From contig CBDUYN010000168.1 in NCBI GenBank assembly GCA_965371445.1, forward strand, positions 1 to 22,865: 22,865 nt of DNA, given 5' to 3'. Shown piece by piece: positions 21,527 through 22,865 of the stretch. Position numbers and translations under genes: made by a program. This DNA is from DASWIG01 sp965371445. GTDB taxonomy: Bacteria; Acidobacteriota; Thermoanaerobaculia; Multivoradales; J023. Below the pieces are notes generated by a model, which was not told where the DNA came from, ran no database searches, and saw nothing but the letters and a program-made list of their open reading frames with translations. Position 1 is the first letter of the stretch; the number at the start of each line of letters is the position of its first letter.

Positions 21527-22654
21527 ATGGCGGAAAAGATCCGGGTCGTCCACCTGATCAACCAGCTCGGCCGGGGCGGCACCGAGCGCCAGCTCTACCT
21601 CCTCCTAGAGCACCACGACGCGGCCAGCTTCGAGCACCGGGTCGTGGTCTTCAACCCGAGCCGGCACGCGGTCTGGAACCGCGAGCTCGCCGCCGCCGGC
21701 GTCGAGATCCTGGCCCTCCCCGCCTCCTGCCGCGGACCGGCACGACGCCTCCTCCACCTATGGCGCCGCCTGCGGAGCTTCCGGCCGCACGTCGTCCATT
21801 CCTGGACCCTCCACGACAACCCCTACGCCGGGATCCTCGGACGGCTGCTCGGTGCCCGGGTCCGCTGGGGGTCGCTGCGCAACTCGCTCGCAACCGAAGG
21901 AATGCGGCGCCTGCCGTCCTGGTGGCGGCGGCTCTCGCTGCGTAGCGTCTCCCGACTCCTCGTCAACTGCCGGGCGCTCGCCGACGAGCTCGTCGACGGC
22001 GGCTACCCGCGGCAGCGGATCCTGGTCCTCCCCAACTGTGTCGAGCTCCCTGCTGAAGACACGGTCCCAGCCGACCTTACGCCCTGGGGCATCGACGGCG
22101 ACGCGCCGGTCGTCGGCGTGGTCTCGAACCTGCGGCCGCGCAAGGACCTCAAGACGTTCGTCCGTGCCATGGCCCAAGTCCTGCCCCGTCACCCGGACGC
22201 CCGCGCCGTCCTCGTCGGACAGACGATCCCGGACGAGGCGTCCTACGGCGCCGAGGTCGAGGCGGAGATCGAGCGCCTGGGGCTTTCCGACAGGTGTGTG
22301 GTCACCGGCTTCTGCGACGACGTCCCGGCGATGATGGCGCGGCTGTCGGTCCTTTGCCTGACCTCGGAGCACGAGGGCATGCCCAACGTCGTCCTCGAGG
22401 CGATGGCCGCTGGCCGACCGGTGGTCGCCACGCGGGTGGGCGGGGTACCGGAGATCGTCGGCGACGGCGAGAACGGCTACCTTGTCGAGCGCGGTGCAGC
22501 CGCCGCCGTGGCCGAGGCGGTCGGTCGTCTACTCGCCGACCTTGGGTTGGCAAAAGAGCTCGGCGATGCCGGACGGCGCCACGCCGTCCGCGAGCACGGC
22601 TGCCGAGAAGCTGTTGGGAAGCTGGAGAGCCTTTATCGGAAGGCTTGCCGTTAG
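21527..22654 (+). CDS. Family 4 glycosyltransferase (GT-B fold)
   Basis: The 375-aa product has the two-domain GT-B layout. The N-terminal acceptor domain opens with VVHLINQLGRGGTERQL (residues 7-23), the glycine-rich loop of GT4 enzymes. The C-terminal donor domain has NLRPRKD (201-207), with Arg and Lys that bind the donor diphosphate, and the retaining EX7E motif E283 to E291 (EGMPNVVLE). The tail GGVPEIVGDGENGYLV is typical. The enzyme most likely adds a sugar in cell-surface polysaccharide or glycolipid synthesis; donor and acceptor are unknown. It has no membrane helix. It is the last gene of the window and follows the HD-domain gene closely. Confidence 0.92.
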   Translation: MAEKIRVVHLINQLGRGGTERQLYLLLEHHDAASFEHRVVVFNPSRHAVWNRELAAAGVEILALPASCRGPARRLLHLWRRLRSFRPHVVHSWTLHDNPYAGILGRLLGARVRWGSLRNSLATEGMRRLPSWWRRLSLRSVSRLLVNCRALADELVDGGYPRQRILVLPNCVELPAEDTVPADLTPWGIDGDAPVVGVVSNLRPRKDLKTFVRAMAQVLPRHPDARAVLVGQTIPDEASYGAEVEAEIERLGLSDRCVVTGFCDDVPAMMARLSVLCLTSEHEGMPNVVLEAMAAGRPVVATRVGGVPEIVGDGENGYLVERGAAAAVAEAVGRLLADLGLAKELGDAGRRHAVREHGCREAVGKLESLYRKACR

Positions 22655-22810
22655 CGGGCGACGCTGACCGAGACCGACGGATGGCGGCCTCGCGCGCCGT
22701 AGCCCTCCTCACCGCACCCGCTTCGGCAGTGCCGCGCCAGGTGATAGCAAAGGACTTCGGTTACCGTGGCACCCTAATAACAGCCCGTGGCAAAAGTCTT
22801 CGATTCTTCA

Positions 22811-22823
22811 CGGGCGAAGCCCG
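22811..22823. repeat. Perfect 5-bp hairpin
   Basis: CGGGC, GAA, GCCCG forms a perfect short stem-loop 13 bases before a second hairpin. No T-run follows. Confidence 0.5.
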
Positions 22824-22835
22824 CGCGCTGGGAGC

Positions 22836-22852
22836 GCCGGCGTCCCGCCGGC
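22836..22852. repeat. Perfect 7-bp hairpin, possible dispersed repeat unit
   Basis: GCCGGCG, TCC, CGCCGGC is a perfect 7-bp stem with a 3-nt loop. The flanks (GGAGC before, CGTGGGGG after) look like a unit that could recur in GC-rich genomes, but only one copy is in this window. Confidence 0.5.
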
Positions 22853-22865
22853 CGTGGGGGACGAA

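Larger units (their letters stand above)
22655..22865. other. Non-coding tail after the glycosyltransferase gene
   Basis: The last 211 bases contain no supported gene. A less GC-rich stretch (about 22740-22810) is followed by two small hairpins listed separately. It is probably an intergenic region leading to a gene beyond the window. Confidence 0.55.

Noticed and set aside
1..22865. tRNA, rRNA, CRISPR array, insertion sequence or phage attachment site
   Set aside because: Reading both strands gave no cloverleaf, no rRNA-like block, no spaced repeats and no transposase or integrase frame.

Overview
The window is a high-GC bacterial segment of 22.9 kb with tightly packed genes. It has Gram-negative envelope signatures: an OmpA-type lipoprotein, several exported proteins with signal peptides, a transmembrane Ser/Thr kinase and an RHS/YD-repeat protein. 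Large GC-rich antisense open frames are common and were treated as shadows. The lineage cannot be fixed from sequence alone. An Acidobacteriota or myxobacteria-like (deltaproteobacterial) genome would fit the GC content, the Hanks-type kinase and the RHS protein, but this is inference.

Region 1 (1-5230, + strand) is an RHS locus. It starts inside a YD-repeat protein whose variable tip looks like a papain-fold (NlpC/P60/CHAP-like) Cys-His domain preceded by a hydrophobic, signal-like segment. The next gene encodes an exported protein built from a tandem Cys-pair repeat and is a candidate partner or immunity protein. Two translationally coupled orphan genes follow, the first resembling a fragment of the transglutaminase region found in RHS-type proteins. 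The region ends with a gene-poor 0.5 kb holding one or two possible small membrane peptides.

Region 2 (10665-5270, - strand) is a four-gene envelope operon: transmembrane kinase, exported helical-repeat protein, coiled-coil OmpA-like lipoprotein and alpha/beta-hydrolase esterase. Junctions are 3 nt, 6 nt and a 4-nt overlap. An extended -10 only 9 nt from the kinase ATG suggests a leaderless message.

Region 3 (10738-16938, - strand) is the most distinctive part. It holds two paralogous ThDP-dependent acetolactate-synthase-like enzymes and three paralogous TetR regulators whose recognition-helix segment is identical. The two enzyme genes have near-superimposable promoters: a consensus TTGACA, a 17-18 nt spacer, TATTCT, an abutting TetR-type palindrome, and a second palindrome in the long 5' leader. 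A related operator overlaps the start of one TetR gene's promoter. One enzyme copy carries a single in-frame amber codon inside its ThDP-binding motif, with well conserved sequence on both sides.

Region 4 (16957-20215, - strand) encodes a PHBH-fold FAD oxidoreductase resembling LodB/GoxB-type or halogenase-like flavoproteins, an endonuclease/exonuclease/phosphatase-family protein, and an exported helical-repeat protein. Region 5 (20318-22654, + strand) encodes an HD-domain phosphohydrolase and a GT4 glycosyltransferase, followed by a non-coding tail with two perfect small hairpins. No rRNA, tRNA, CRISPR array or insertion sequence was seen.
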